From Hyperoodon ampullatus (Eukaryota > Chordata > Mammalia > Artiodactyla > Ziphiidae), in contig OX457056.1 in assembly GCA_949752795.1 (NCBI GenBank), positions 96,928,942 to 96,992,941 of the forward strand: a stretch of 64,000 bases of DNA. The letters are read 5' to 3'. Within the stretch, counting starts at the first letter, position 1. The number at the start of each line of letters is the position of its first letter. A program made the translations under genes and the position numbers. The notes beneath the pieces are model-generated. The model searched no databases. It worked only from the letters and a program-made list of their open reading frames with translations, and was not told the origin of the DNA. This document shows positions 12,770 to 24,340 of the stretch, piece by piece.

Positions 12770-12985
12770 ATTAACATATGCTAGGCACTCTTCAAGCACT
12801 TTGCATGTGTCGAATAATTTAATCTTCACAACACTCATATGAGAGGTATTATTGCTATCCACGTTTGACGTATGGGAAAATTGAGGTGGAGAACATTTAA
12901 TGATTTGCAGAAGGTCACATAGCTAATAGGTAGCACACCAGGATATAAACCCAGGATGTCTGCTTTTGTCCATTGAGCCTCCAAA
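12770..12985 (-). mobile_element. MIR SINE, minus strand
   Basis: Nearly the whole MIR is visible reversed: ctaggcactcttcaagcac, then aatttaatcttcacaacac, the gaaaattgaggtgg segment, gcagaaggtcacatagctaa and aaacccaggatgtctg. Divergence is high, as for other mammalian MIRs. Confidence 0.85.
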
Positions 12986-14549
12986 ATACTTTCCCCAGAG
13001 CGAAAACGTCTCTCTCCAGCTTATCGTTTCTTTGGGGTTCAATTGTGTGGTACGGGTGCTGTCTATGATAATGCCAAGTCACACGTGGTATCCTTCATTT
13101 TGTGAAGGATAGAGGGAAAAAGATATGAGGACTCCTGGTATTGTCCAAGAAAAGATTAATTGCCATTAGAATAGCACTCATTTGATACAACCATAAAACT
13201 GGACTAATATATGAAACAACTGCTTTTCAACATTAGGCAATAGGCAATGATCTACAAAAAAGATACAAAATGAGGTTAATCTATGATTGCTTCACCTTCA
13301 TATCCAAAAGCAGTTTCCAGACTGCTACAGAGAGAGGTGAAGAGGGGGCAAGATCCTAAACAGAGCCTAGCAGTCACCCTGAATTGAGAACATAGAAATC
13401 AGAGTGACAAGAAGGCAGGGTGGCTAGAATATGTAGGGCAGAAAGAGACCTGCAGATTTGCAGAGAAGTGACGATGCTCTAGTCTCTGGCTGTGTACTTA
13501 GTTGGACATCTATGAGATAAAACTACACAAAGGTGGTGGGGAAGAAACACTAGAAAATAGTAGCTGAACAATTTCCAGCACTTACTCTGATATAAAAATA
13601 GTTTGAGTTCCCACTAGAATAGGGAGAAGAGGCCCAGGAAAGCACTGCATGTCTTGGTAGGTAGGAGGTCTTACTTTTAGAGAAAAGGGTATTTTTGTGC
13701 TCACTATGTCACCTATATACTTAAATAGAAACATTCAAATTGAGTGGTCCAAAGTCCTCTTTGGTGTCTCTCTGTTGGGAAAAGCAGAGAATTAGCTCAC
13801 CTAGTTTTGGATGGTTGCTAATACATTTAACACTAGAGCTAAGAATTTAATCTCATAGAATCCTCATATAAGGGGAGAAGACCTAACAGATTTCCTTTTA
13901 GTACTTAGAGCCCACTGGGCAAGGAGAGTAACCATTGGTGTTAGATAATTGATTATTACATGCTGCACTTTGGAACGTTTAGATCAGAAATTAAGAGACT
14001 CCAATGTTGAGGAAATAATAGAAGAGAACGGGGAAAAAAAGAAAAACAGAATGGGAAAATGGAAATAAAATAGTTCGTGCCTTTTGATATTAGAAAGTAG
14101 ACATATTGAGTGGCACTTAATAAATATGCTCTGCTTATAGCATGTCTGCACAAATTCTTATTGTTTCAGCTACAAAAGGTGTCTGATATTCTAGGCCTTC
14201 TTGGTGATGAATCAGACAGTTGTAATGAAAGAACTAGACATAGTTTACAAACACATTTTTACTCATTTATATATCTCTGGACCCAGTATTGTTTGATATT
14301 TCTTACAGTTAGAGTGAGAAGAAACATGTAGATAATTGTTAATGGCAAATAATCTTTTGATTTAGATTTCCAAATTTTAGGGTACAGCCAACTGATTCAG
14401 TGCAAATGTGGTAGTATTAAATTTATGATCAGTATTTCAGAGAGAATGATGATCAATATCAGGCTGTGACTTATCAAAAGATCATTTAACCTCCTGGCTT
14501 GATAGTTGTCACTAGGTAGGTCAGGTTAATAATGAATCCTTTACCAACT
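12986..14549. other. No gene or named repeat recognised
   Basis: About 1.56 kb of AT-rich sequence without a supported coding frame, RNA gene or repeat signature. Confidence 0.5.
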
Positions 14550-15153
14550 ATATTAGTTTTCTGTTACTGAATAACAAATATAATAAGCTTAGCAGCTTAA
14601 AACAGCACACATTTTATTATTTCACAGTTTCTGTGTGTTGGGAGTTGGGAATCTAGTGACAGAGTAGCTGAGATGTCTGCTCAGGCTCTTAGAAAACTGC
14701 AGTCAAGATGTGACCAGACTGCACTCCTATCAGAGATGAGGAAGAATCCATTTCTAAGCTCACAAAGGCTGTTGACAGAATTCATTTTCTTGTGACTATA
14801 TACCACGAGACTTGGCTTCTTGCTAGCTGTCTGTTGGAGGCTGTGCTCAGCTCCTAGAAGTTGCTCACGATTCATAGAGGCCACCCACAGTTCCTTGCCA
14901 TGTGTCTTTTCCAACATGGCTCCTTACTTCATCAAGCCTACAAGTAGAGTCTTTTGAGAGAGTCTGTTAGCAAGACAGAGCCTTGTAGATAGTAATGCAA
15001 TCATAGAAGTAGCATCTCATCACCTTTGCCATGTTCTGTTGGCTAGGCAGGAGTGACAGGCCCCACCCATGCACAGGGAGTAAAGGTTATACAAGGATGT
15101 GTATGCTAGGAAACAAAGATCACAGGCAGCTGCCCTGGAGTCTGTCTGCCACA
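14550..15153 (+). mobile_element. Ancient interspersed repeat, LTR-like, family not assigned
   Basis: The segment opens with tattagttttctgttactga and cagcttaaaacagcacac, and ends with gtctgtctgccaca. This architecture is seen in many diverged mammalian dispersed repeats of LTR/MaLR-like type. I cannot name the subfamily without a library search. The orientation is only nominal. Confidence 0.5.
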
Positions 15154-16159
15154 CCAGCTAATGTAATAGTGTTGTCACAGTGAGATAAGAGTCATGTGGC
15201 ATGGATGTATCTCCTTTTGAATTTCACCTGTCATCTAATTTTCTTTACTCTTATTATTGAATGTAAATGCTGAAACCATTCTGATGAATAGTGTCAAAGT
15301 TAGAAAAATCCAGAAGGACTAAAATGAGCTCTGTCATTGAGATGTTTTATGTTTGGGTTGCATTTTACACTTTTTAGAGCATTTATATATTTTTTCACCT
15401 TGTTTTTTTGCAAGGAAAATAAATAGTTTCATAAAAGATCTGTAGCTAGAATATAGTCCTGTCCATCTTTAATTGAATATTCCTTCCAGTGAATTTCACT
15501 AACTGAAAATATTAAGGAAGTTCTCTTCTCTTCTGCTTATTACTCAGCAATTATGAAGCTGGGTAGTTGCTTACAGAATGTGACTGAGAATTCCACATGA
15601 ATATGGAATCAAACTTTATTTTGATTCCAAAATAAAAATTTGAAAATAGTAATAAAAAAGTAAGATATGATTTCTCCAAATGAGACTTCTTTTTTATTTT
15701 TGAACAGAGTGAATACAGCATTGAGGTGATTAAGCTATCCTCTGCGATCGTGATAAAACACAGTATTTCTACACATATTCTATCTTATAGTTTCTATGTT
15801 TTCTTATTGTAAAAATAAGACTTCCAATATTGTTAAATAAAGTTCTATCAAAACAGATAAAAAGCCTGTTCTTTCCTATGTAAATTTCCACATTTAATGT
15901 AACTTTTTTTGTTTGTTTCTTCTATAATTTTCTCTAGGCACTGAAGAGAGACCAATAATTTGCATTCCATTCCTCTTTACCAAAGAAAAACAGTGTGCAT
16001 ACTGCCTAGTTTGAAAAGACTTTAAATTATTGTATATATTAATACTGAGTTCTGCAAGAAAAACAGTTTTTTTTTTATCATTAACTCCAATGGGCTGAAT
16101 CTAATTTCTCAGCCATACTGGGCATTCATATATATTTTGTATGTTAATTTTCAGATATC
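15154..16159. other. No gene or named repeat recognised
   Basis: About 1 kb of AT-rich sequence with no supportable feature. Confidence 0.5.
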
Positions 16160-16174
16160 AAAAATGTGAAAAGT
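16160..16174 (+). repeat. Target-site duplication, left copy (CHR SINE)
   Basis: The 15 bases aaaaatgtgaaaagt recur exactly at 16384-16398 after the SINE tail. Confidence 0.9.
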
Positions 16175-16383
16175 GGGCTTCCCTGGTGTCGCAGTGGTTG
16201 AGAGTCCGCCTGCCAATGCAGAGGACACGGGTTCATGCCCCGGTCCAGGAAGATCCCACATGCTGCGGAGCGGCTGGGCCCGTGAGCCATGGCCACTGAG
16301 CCTGTGCGTCCGGAGCCTGTGCTCCACGATGGTAGAGGCCACAACAGTGAGAGGCCCACGTACCGCAAAAAAAAAAAAAAGAA
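16175..16383 (+). mobile_element. CHR-type tRNA-derived SINE (cetacean), plus strand
   Basis: Starts gggcttccctggtgtcgcag and has the tRNA-like half with gttgagagtccgcctgcc and gggttcatgccccggt (box B-like). It continues with the cetacean unique part (gcggagcggctgggcccgtg, gagaggcccacgtaccgc) and ends in a poly(A) of about 14. It differs from the consensus at several CpG sites, so it is moderately old. LINE-1 machinery moves such SINEs. A strong sign of a cetacean genome. Confidence 0.95.
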
Positions 16384-16398
16384 AAAAATGTGAAAAGT
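16384..16398 (+). repeat. Target-site duplication, right copy (CHR SINE)
   Basis: Exact copy of 16160-16174. Confidence 0.9.
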
Positions 16399-16478
16399 AA
16401 AATAGAAAAAATGTGCTTTGAGAACTTGCAAAAGAGAAGCCATCAAAAGCATCCAAGTTGTCACAATACTCTTTGATT

Positions 16479-16593
16479 ATCTTTTTCTTTTTTGGCTGCA
16501 CAGCATGTGGGATCTTAGTTCCCAAGCAAGGATCGAACCTGTGCGCCCTGCAGTGGAAGCAGGGAGTCCTAACCACTGGACCACCAGGGAATT
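16479..16593 (-). mobile_element. tRNA-derived SINE of cetartiodactyl CHR-2-like type, minus strand
   Basis: Read on minus: ccctggtggtccagtggtta, then actccctgcttccactgcag, a gcgcacaggttcgatccttg box-B-like stretch, the gaactaagatcccacatgct part and an A/G-rich tail. The 10-bp sequence ctctttgatt flanks it at 16469-16478 and 16594-16603, which supports a discrete retrotransposition. It sits about 80 bp from the CHR SINE at 16175, in opposite orientation. Confidence 0.9.
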
Positions 16594-16603
16594 CTCTTTG
16601 ATT

Positions 16604-19600
16604 CTAAAGCTCATTTACTTTTCCCTAGGGCTCAACTGCCATAAGCACCATCATGCTTTGCTGCCTCCCTAATGAGCATATTTCAGTGAATGGTTCATTT
16701 ATTGCCTTACTTGTAAGTAGAGGAAATATTGCCAGGTAGAATACCAAGGAATTTTATTTTATCATACAGACTGGAAGCATATTGGTGAAATATTATAAGA
16801 CAGTGTATAGTAAGTGCATGACTTGTTCTTGAAACAATAAAATGAGACTCAAAATGTCAACTTGTGTGAGTGACAGTTGTTTGAATCTGGAATGAAATGT
16901 TCTCTCCATTTCAGTTTCACTTGGTTGCTCTCTATTAGGAAGTGCTGGAGGAATCCAGCAGTATGACTAAGAAGACTGTCAAAAGGAATGTCTTTAGAGA
17001 AAGCCCAAGCTATTATTTAGGTTGATACGATAGTATTAAAATCACAGCCATTAGGGACAAAGCAAAGTAAGAGTTAACTGCAAAAGGTACTACATGAAGG
17101 GCAGAGACAGGAAGATATTTTCCTGGCTACTTATATCTAAATTCAAAGACTCTATAATTGATATACACTTGGAAAAGTGATCATGGGACATTTTCTAATA
17201 ATGACATAATTCTAATTCATCATGGCTGATCATCCATCAAAGCTTTGTTTGTGATGCTTTGACTGATAGAATGAGAAGAAAGAAATCATTCCCTATTTTA
17301 GTCAGAGAGCGAAGGGACTGATGCACTTTAAAAATTGCACTCTGCTTTCAAGATAAAAATAAATAATCAAATGGATACTATCAAATAAATGGCTAATTGT
17401 AACAGATCCTTGTCTTGTGATAGCAATTAATACTGCCATGAAAACAGGCACACATAAACACCACCATTAGATGACAAGAGTTAGCCTTTTGTGTTGAATC
17501 CCTCTTAACTGATGGGCCTAGGCACTGATGAGGGTTTCAGGAGTGTCCCAGGGGTGTCTGGATGTGGGTCACTGGAGGGCAAAGGACACATTCATAACCA
17601 TGGGAGGCAGAGTAGTTCCTTCAAATAGACTTTTGAACAAAGTTATTGCCAAGAGCTAAGATGGTAGAAGAAGCAAGTAAGTCAAGAGAAAAGTTGTCTG
17701 GGCTAATTCTGGGCATGGGGATATGCAATAGGTGAGGGGCAATATCCATGTGCAGGAAAGTTTCATTTAAGGTGAACAGGATGAAATGGATAGTGTATAC
17801 ATATTTATGGACTCCGTATTATAACTTGGAGGAAAGCAGTAAACATGTATTCCAGAGAAAGGCTAACTCCATGGAACAAATATATCCACCTAAGGAGAAG
17901 TTGAAACAATTACTTGTGACATATAGTCATTCTTGTTGAACAATTTTAGAGTAAATGGACACTGTAACTGGAATTGATATGTAAACACTGTGATTCATAG
18001 AATCATACAGACATTTTTCTACTTCATTTTATTTAGAATTATATTATCGGACACAAAATGAGAAATACATTTAAAAATAACAAATAACATTTTAACAGGT
18101 TGTTAAAGTAGAACATTTGATTGAGTCAACAAAATCAAATAAAGATGATATTACAAAATGAAGAGCCAGAACTAAATGCAAAAATATTAAGGAAATATTT
18201 GAAAATCAATTATATTATCCCTTGCCAAAATTGGTATTATAAAGTGTCAGATTATTGGAGATTGAGAAAGAATTTCTTTGGAAAGCCTCCACCACTGGCT
18301 CCTCCTTTTAATCCAAGTATAGAGGGAGAACATGAAACACGACCTGTGCATTGGAGGAGCAGGAATAGAGGGTACCATGGATTAGTGTCTGCATCCACCT
18401 GAGATACCTAAATGGTCCGGGCTGAAGTGACTCTGTGAGGATGGGCCTACATTCCCTGAGCATGTGAGGGCTAAAGATGAGTGACTGCGTCACTTGAACA
18501 TGATATGGACAATGGTGAGATCAAACTTGAGTAAAATCATTTCAGGTCCTGACCAAGTGGGTTGCTTAGAGGAGCAAACAGACTCAGCACAAAAAAGTTG
18601 GACATGAATTGCTGGACTCTGATGGGCTGATGAAGAAGGAAGTGATAAGGTGAGTGCACGGTCTAAATAAAAAATACTCCAGGTGAGAGGTTGGTAGCAA
18701 CTGGGGCAGGACCAACCAATGTGCTGTGCAAGAAAAAGCCAGGACCAGAGAATATAGAACCAGCTATGACAGTAACAAGTACAAATGTTCGCCTCTCTAA
18801 TTAACATCTCTCCCTTCTTATGCTTCAGCTTTGGAGGATTCAGAAACCATGGTTAGCAATATAGTGGAGGAACAAAGGGAGAAAAAAGTAAGCTGAATAT
18901 GCCTTCTTACTTGGCTCATTTATTTTTCTATCTTCTGTAGGCCCTAGCAGGGAGCAAAGTAGCTATAACTTTGAAGGAAAGTGGGATCTTGGATTATTAT
19001 ATTAGTCTGGATATGCTAAGAAGTGAATCAAATCTATGCATTTGTTGCTTTAAGGAAACTTTGTATTGTCTAAATTTTGAGCACTAAGCAACTATTACCC
19101 AGGATAGGAAAAGCAAGCTTTTCCAAACAAAGGTAAAAGGCCAGGAAAGAAGAAAAAAGAAAATGTTGCTTTGGGATTGGATTCCATTAGTCTTGCTTGT
19201 TCAGTGTTCTGGTTGTGTTATATGTTGGATCCATTCAGGATTTTTTTTTTTTTAACAATCTATGCACATTATTACAGTTTCAGGCTGGATGTGCATCAAA
19301 AATCCTTAGACATAAAAATGAAGCCAGGACTTCACAGAAAAATTAAATGAAGATCAGAGTTTTAGCATTATAGGCATTCTAACTTTCTGAGTCTCACTGT
19401 GTTTGATAATTGGAAGTAACATGGCTCTTATTATCTGAGTCATCACATGGGTCATAACAGTGCCTGAGTTTTTATCCAAGAGCAGGTGAAGAGCTTACCA
19501 CACGAAATGAATTTGAAAAGACAGTGAGAGATAAAACAGTCTCTTTGTGATTATCCGCCATGTGTCATGATTGTAGGGCCTACCAGTCAAAACAAGAAGA

Positions 19601-19954
19601 AAAATAACAACAACAAACAAACTCATCTCACGAGAAACTGAGTTTATATTCAGCACATGATTTAGGCTCTTGAAAGTTTGTGATCTCCATTTCTGTAAGA
19701 ACTTGAATGAGTCCCTTGATGCTAAATTACGGTTATTTGAGAAGAGGAAGTTCATGCTGGTGAAAATCCTATTGCCATTGGAAAATACCTGCTTTTTCAT
19801 TCTTGGGGATTTTCTTTCTCTGTACCTCCAGGTAATAACGCTATACTCATTACAATGCTATTTAAACTTTTGGGAGGACATCACAGACTCCTTTTAGAAT
19901 CTGAAGAAAGTTTTCGACACTTTCTTCTCCTGCTTATAAATATGCATATAGATA
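16604..19954. other. No gene or named repeat recognised
   Basis: About 3.35 kb of mostly AT-rich sequence. One 93-codon open frame at 18121-18402 (plus) has a proline-rich patch (KPPPLAPPFNPS) but no known domain, no supported splice context and no start context. I do not call it a gene. A poly(T) of about 12 lies near 19240. Confidence 0.5.
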
Positions 19955-20425
19955 CTTAGGACTGATCTGCTGCTTTTGGTGGCCATACCACTCCCTCTTT
20001 CTTAGGGTAAATCTCCCCCCTCTTCATTGGTGGAACCCACTTAATTGTGGTTTATTTGGAGCTGATGATGTAGTTCCAGCCCAAACTCAAAGTCCTGAGA
20101 ACGAAGTGAGCCAATTATGTAAGTCCCAGTGGGAGTTCGAACGCCCAAGAACCAGGAACATTGATGTCTGAGGGCAGAGGAAGATGGATGTTCCTACTCA
20201 GGCAGAGAGGTCCAATTCTCCTTTCTCTACCTTTTTTTTTGCTCATTGCAGAGTGAGTGGGTGGATAGCCCATGGTAACTGCTGAGGGCTAACTAATTTC
20301 TTTACTCAGTGTACTAATTCAAATGCTAATCTCTTCTGGAAACACTCTCACAGATACACCCAGAAATAGTGTTTTACCAGCCATTTGGGCATCTCTTAGC
20401 CCAGTAAAATTTACACACAAAATTA
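19955..20425 (+). mobile_element. Ancient interspersed repeat, family not assigned
   Basis: Contains agaaccaggaacattgatgt, gcagaggaagatggatgttc and, near the end, ctaatctcttctggaaacac with cacagatacacccagaaata. This set of phrases recurs in old mammalian dispersed repeats (LTR or L1M derived). I cannot fix the family. Confidence 0.45.
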
Positions 20426-20991
20426 ATTATTATATCCCTCTGTGGGGAGGGTGCCCTTTTCCCCTTAGATTTTCAGGTGGCAGGATGTGATTCTTGGGCA
20501 GGTAGAAGTCATCATTTCTGCCACATTTCAGAGATCTGTATAGAGGTAGGGAGAAGACAGAGCCCTAATATCTCTTGAGCTTTGGGAACAAGAGTTTCTT
20601 GAAGCCAACTGTACTTTTTGACTTTTGGTAACATGAGCTAAGAAATTCCCTGTCTCATTTAAACTAGTTTGCATTGGTTTTTGTTTATTTGTTTGTTTCC
20701 TAACACATGTACTAAAAGCTAAAGTTTGCTTATAATTTCATGGATTTCTGGATCCAAGAAATTCATTAACCTCCCAAACCATGTTAAGAAAGCTGCTTTT
20801 TGTGTGATGTATTGAAATGGAGCCCTGAAAATTGAGAAAAAGAGGATTTGTCACTGAAGGAGAAGGAAAGACAAGTAGTTCATAATTCTTGAGTGTTTCC
20901 CAATTCCCTAGTGTTCCTGGTTTACCTCTATTACCTCTAAGAAAGAAGACACATATCCCTTTGGAACATTAAAAAATCCAGCAAGATGTTA

Positions 20992-21322
20992 ATTATACAT
21001 TGTTAAAAAGCTGCCAGCTCCTTCCCCAGAGGAGATGCCATCTCTGTGATTGGTGAATCAATTTTCTCTGCTAATCTGTGAAAGTTCTTCAGCCCTTAAG
21101 TTCTCTGGAAATATGAATGCAAGATATTGAGTGTGAAATGTTAAAAACAATAACTAGTTATTAATGCCATTCAAATGCAATTAGTTTATAGGAAAGACCT
21201 GACTTTTCTGAAGTGGTATATTCAGGTTTCAAATTAAATACTTATAGTAAGAAATATGTTATCTTATGATGTGTGTAATTATAGTTTACCTCTCAATTCT
21301 TATCTTTCATTCAGTGTGTTCA
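20992..21322 (+). repeat. Inverted duplication, short arm, copy X
   Basis: This 331-bp stretch reappears as its reverse complement at 22640-22975. By eye there are about a dozen substitutions and one small insertion, so about 96% identity. Shared landmarks are gctgccagctccttccccag and taactagttatt. No mobile-element signature is seen in it. Confidence 0.93.
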
Positions 21323-21609
21323 ACTTATTTATATCTCTGAAAGCGTGTGGTACATGACAGGTGATCAAAAATGACTGTCACATGAATGAATGAATAAGTT
21401 ATGGGTAAAGATTGGACCAATTTTGCGGGTAACTATGCCTAGTCATGAACGCCACGTGTTTTTACAAACTTGCTACTTCTTCATTGCGCTTCTTAGAATG
21501 CTATGACATTTCTAGCCACATAAATACATGAAGTATTTTCCTATAAAGAGTAAAGTTACTGGTCATAATGGTAAAGAGAGGGTGGTTTTGTGTGTGTGTG
21601 GTATGTGTA
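21323..21609. other. Unique spacer between copies X and A, with short (TG)n run
   Basis: Not duplicated elsewhere in the window. A TG-rich run at 21589-21608 directly abuts the start of arm A. Confidence 0.7.
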
Positions 21610-22650
21610 TCTCTATAATTAGGCACTAACAAAATAAAGAGTAGGCACACTCGGCTATCTCTGAGCAGGGGTGGCTCAAACATCAGCTCACCAATTCCAC
21701 TGAAATCCATTGCACTGGAATATGATTGTGCTGAATCTAAATCCAAGGTCAGGACAACCAGAGGAGGCCAGAAGTTTAGGTTAGTGGGCCCCTCACAGGA
21801 GTCAGTCTAAAACAGAAAAAGCATTAGTGAGCCACATGCCCCAACAACTTGAGTTAAACCAAACAAAAAAAGACAAAAAAACAGAAGAAGAGAGAATAAA
21901 ATAATTTTAAGATAAAAATAACTCAGGTTAAAAGTGACAATCAAAATTTTGTGCCTTGAAGTAGAAAACAACCTTAGGCATTACCTGACACAACTTCCCA
22001 AATAATGAGGAAATAGTCTATCCTATCCCATGCCCCTTTTATCCTTCTAGTGGTGTTCCACCTTCTAAAAAAAACTGTGTTGATAAAACCCCAGGGTAAT
22101 AAGCCTCATGAAGACAGAAGAATCCTTGGGTGTTTAGAGAAAATGACAGAGGCTAGTAGGGCAGAAGTCCTCCTGGGCAGCTGCTCCCTGGCAAGGTGAA
22201 TTGTAAACCTCAGTTCTTCCTCACCTCTGTATTTTACTCTCCCATTTCCTTTCTTTCTTTCATTTTATCTCCCCTCCCTTTATCCATCGTTCCTCCCTAG
22301 TTCTCTAGCTGTCTCCTTTATCTCTAATATTGTCCTCTTCCATCATGCTGAATTTTCTTTAATCAAATAAGTTCTTTAATCGAAAAGTGGTTTTTATTTC
22401 CATCTTATGGGGCTTCAAAATACAGAAGACAGAAATAGGAGAAAAATGGTGAATTGGGGGCAGAAAAATACGTGAAGGAAATCTGACCCTCTGCACTCTC
22501 CCGTATTCCTCTGTAAATTAGATTCTATGAAAGAATGGTGAAGGGTGGGTGGCAGACAGCAGAGTCAGAAGGGGATCAGGAAGTGAAATGTATTTAAACA
22601 GCTTCTTTTTATTCAAGTATAGGCTATCACAGATCATACTGAACACATTG
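21610..22650 (+). repeat. Inverted duplication, long arm, copy A
   Basis: This 1,041-bp stretch reappears as its reverse complement at 24341-25381. In two stretches of about 200 bp that I compared there were about five differences and one difference respectively, so the arms are roughly 97-99% identical. It includes a pyrimidine-rich patch (tttcctttctttctttc) near 22245. Its right end overlaps X' by the 11 bases tgaacacattg at 22640-22650. Confidence 0.95.
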
Positions 22651-22975
22651 AATGAGAGATAAGAAAAGAAATGAGAGGTAAACTATAATTACACACATCA
22701 TAAGATAACATATTTCTTACTCTAAGTATTTAATTTGAAACCTGAATATACCACTTCAGAAAAGTCAGGTCTTTCCTGTAAACAAATTACATTTGAACGG
22801 CATGAATAACTAGTTATTGTTTTTAACATTTCACACTCAGTATCTTGCATTCATATTTCCAGAGAACTCAAGGGCTGAAGAACCTTCACAGATGAGCAGA
22901 GAAAATTGCTTCACCCATCACAGAGATGGCATCTCCTCTGGGGAAGGAGCTGGCAGCTTTTTAACAATGTATAAT
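22640..22975 (-). repeat. Inverted duplication, short arm, copy X'
   Basis: Reverse complement of 20992-21322. It starts immediately at the end of arm A, so A and X' share an 11-bp junction. Confidence 0.93.
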
Positions 22976-24340
22976 GTCTGATGACATTCTAGTAGGGATT
23001 TGAAAGTTGAATTCTGACTGGGCTGTGGCATATCCTCCAAGCTTTGTTACATCACACTCAACAGTTAGTTTCTACCACTTGGATTTTTTTTTCCCTGAAC
23101 ATAACTTCTTATAAATAAGGCAGCTCGTTACTCTGCCCTTTTGTCAGGTGTCAGAAGCTTTGCCGTTTTATGTTTTGGAAGTATGTCCAGCTGATTCTCC
23201 CTTACAAGATGCAAGAAAAATAGAAAAAGAAGTAATTATGAAGACAGGGTCTCCGGACTTGGTTCTATGTTTTTAATGTGTAATCTCTTGCAAATCCCTT
23301 GAACTCTATCTCAGGTTAATTAGTAAAAGTAGATATTACTGTTTTTATCTACAGGTGATTATCTAGGTACTCATACCATGAAATCTGTGCATGTGACTTA
23401 TGTACTGAGAACAATCTTTTATTCAACAGATTTTCATTACAGTGCCATACTCTTCCAAGAACTGGGAATACAGCTGTGATCAAAATTATATTCTTGTCCT
23501 CCTGGAGTTTATATTCAAGTGATGGCAGACAGACAATAAACAAACAAATAATGTGTCAGAATAAGAGAATAAGGAATGCTAATGATGAGAAGAGGCAGTT
23601 TTACATAAAGTGATCAAGGTTGTATCTCTGACAAAATGACATTTTAGCAGAAACCTGAAGGCAATAAGACTGTGAGTCATGTTGGTAACTAGGGAAAATG
23701 TGTTCAGTGAAAGGAACAGCAAGGAGGACAGTATTCTTAACCAAGAGAGAACAAAAGCAAAAAGGAGAATATCAGAAGATGAAGTTAGAGAAGTAGAAAG
23801 GGGCTGGGCAGTATAAAGCCTGTTTCCATGGAAGGGTTTGGATAAGGTACAGTTATGGCAGAGTCTCATTTACACTTTAACAGGATCACTCTGGCTAAGC
23901 GTTAGAGAATGGACTAGAAAGCAAGAGGGGAAGAAGGGAGACCAATTTAGAAGGCTGTTGCAGAAGCCTTGAGAATAGCTCATGGTGTTTTTCATGAGAC
24001 ATATGTGAGTATATGGAGCAGAATATTTGAGTAGGTAAAATGCTCAATGGAAAGCTCAGAAAGTCAAATATAAAAGACAAAGTCAATCCTAAATCACAAA
24101 GGAAGGATTTAAAAATTTTCACCTGAGGTAAATATTACAGTGGGAATGTGTAACTTATCTTCAGTATGTAATAGTCTACCAGTTGTTTCTTCAATGGGTG
24201 ACATTTCTTTGCAATTTAGGGAAAAATGGAATTTTCCCTTTTTCATCTATTGGTAGAGTCCTTGCCTTCAAAAACCAGTTCTTCCTCTTTTTTTCACATT
24301 ATAAACCTAAACACACAAGCAGAACATACACACAGAGATA
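22976..24340. other. Unique spacer before arm A', containing an L2 remnant
   Basis: Not repeated in the window. 23400-24100 is an old L2; the rest is unassigned. Confidence 0.6.
23400..24100 (-). mobile_element. L2 LINE remnant, minus strand
   Basis: Follows the L2 reverse-strand pattern: gggaatacagctgtgatcaa, cctggagtttatattcaag, gacagacaataaacaaac, then gaacagcaaggaggac, ggatcactctggct and aggctgttgcagaagcc. No open frame remains. Confidence 0.8.

Noticed and set aside
16175..16260. Functional tRNA gene
   Set aside because: The tRNA-like boxes belong to the SINE head. No complete cloverleaf, and the unit is followed by SINE-specific sequence and poly(A) between target duplications.
16144..16576. 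Overlapping frames of 75-141 codons
   Set aside because: Caused by the two tRNA-derived SINEs.
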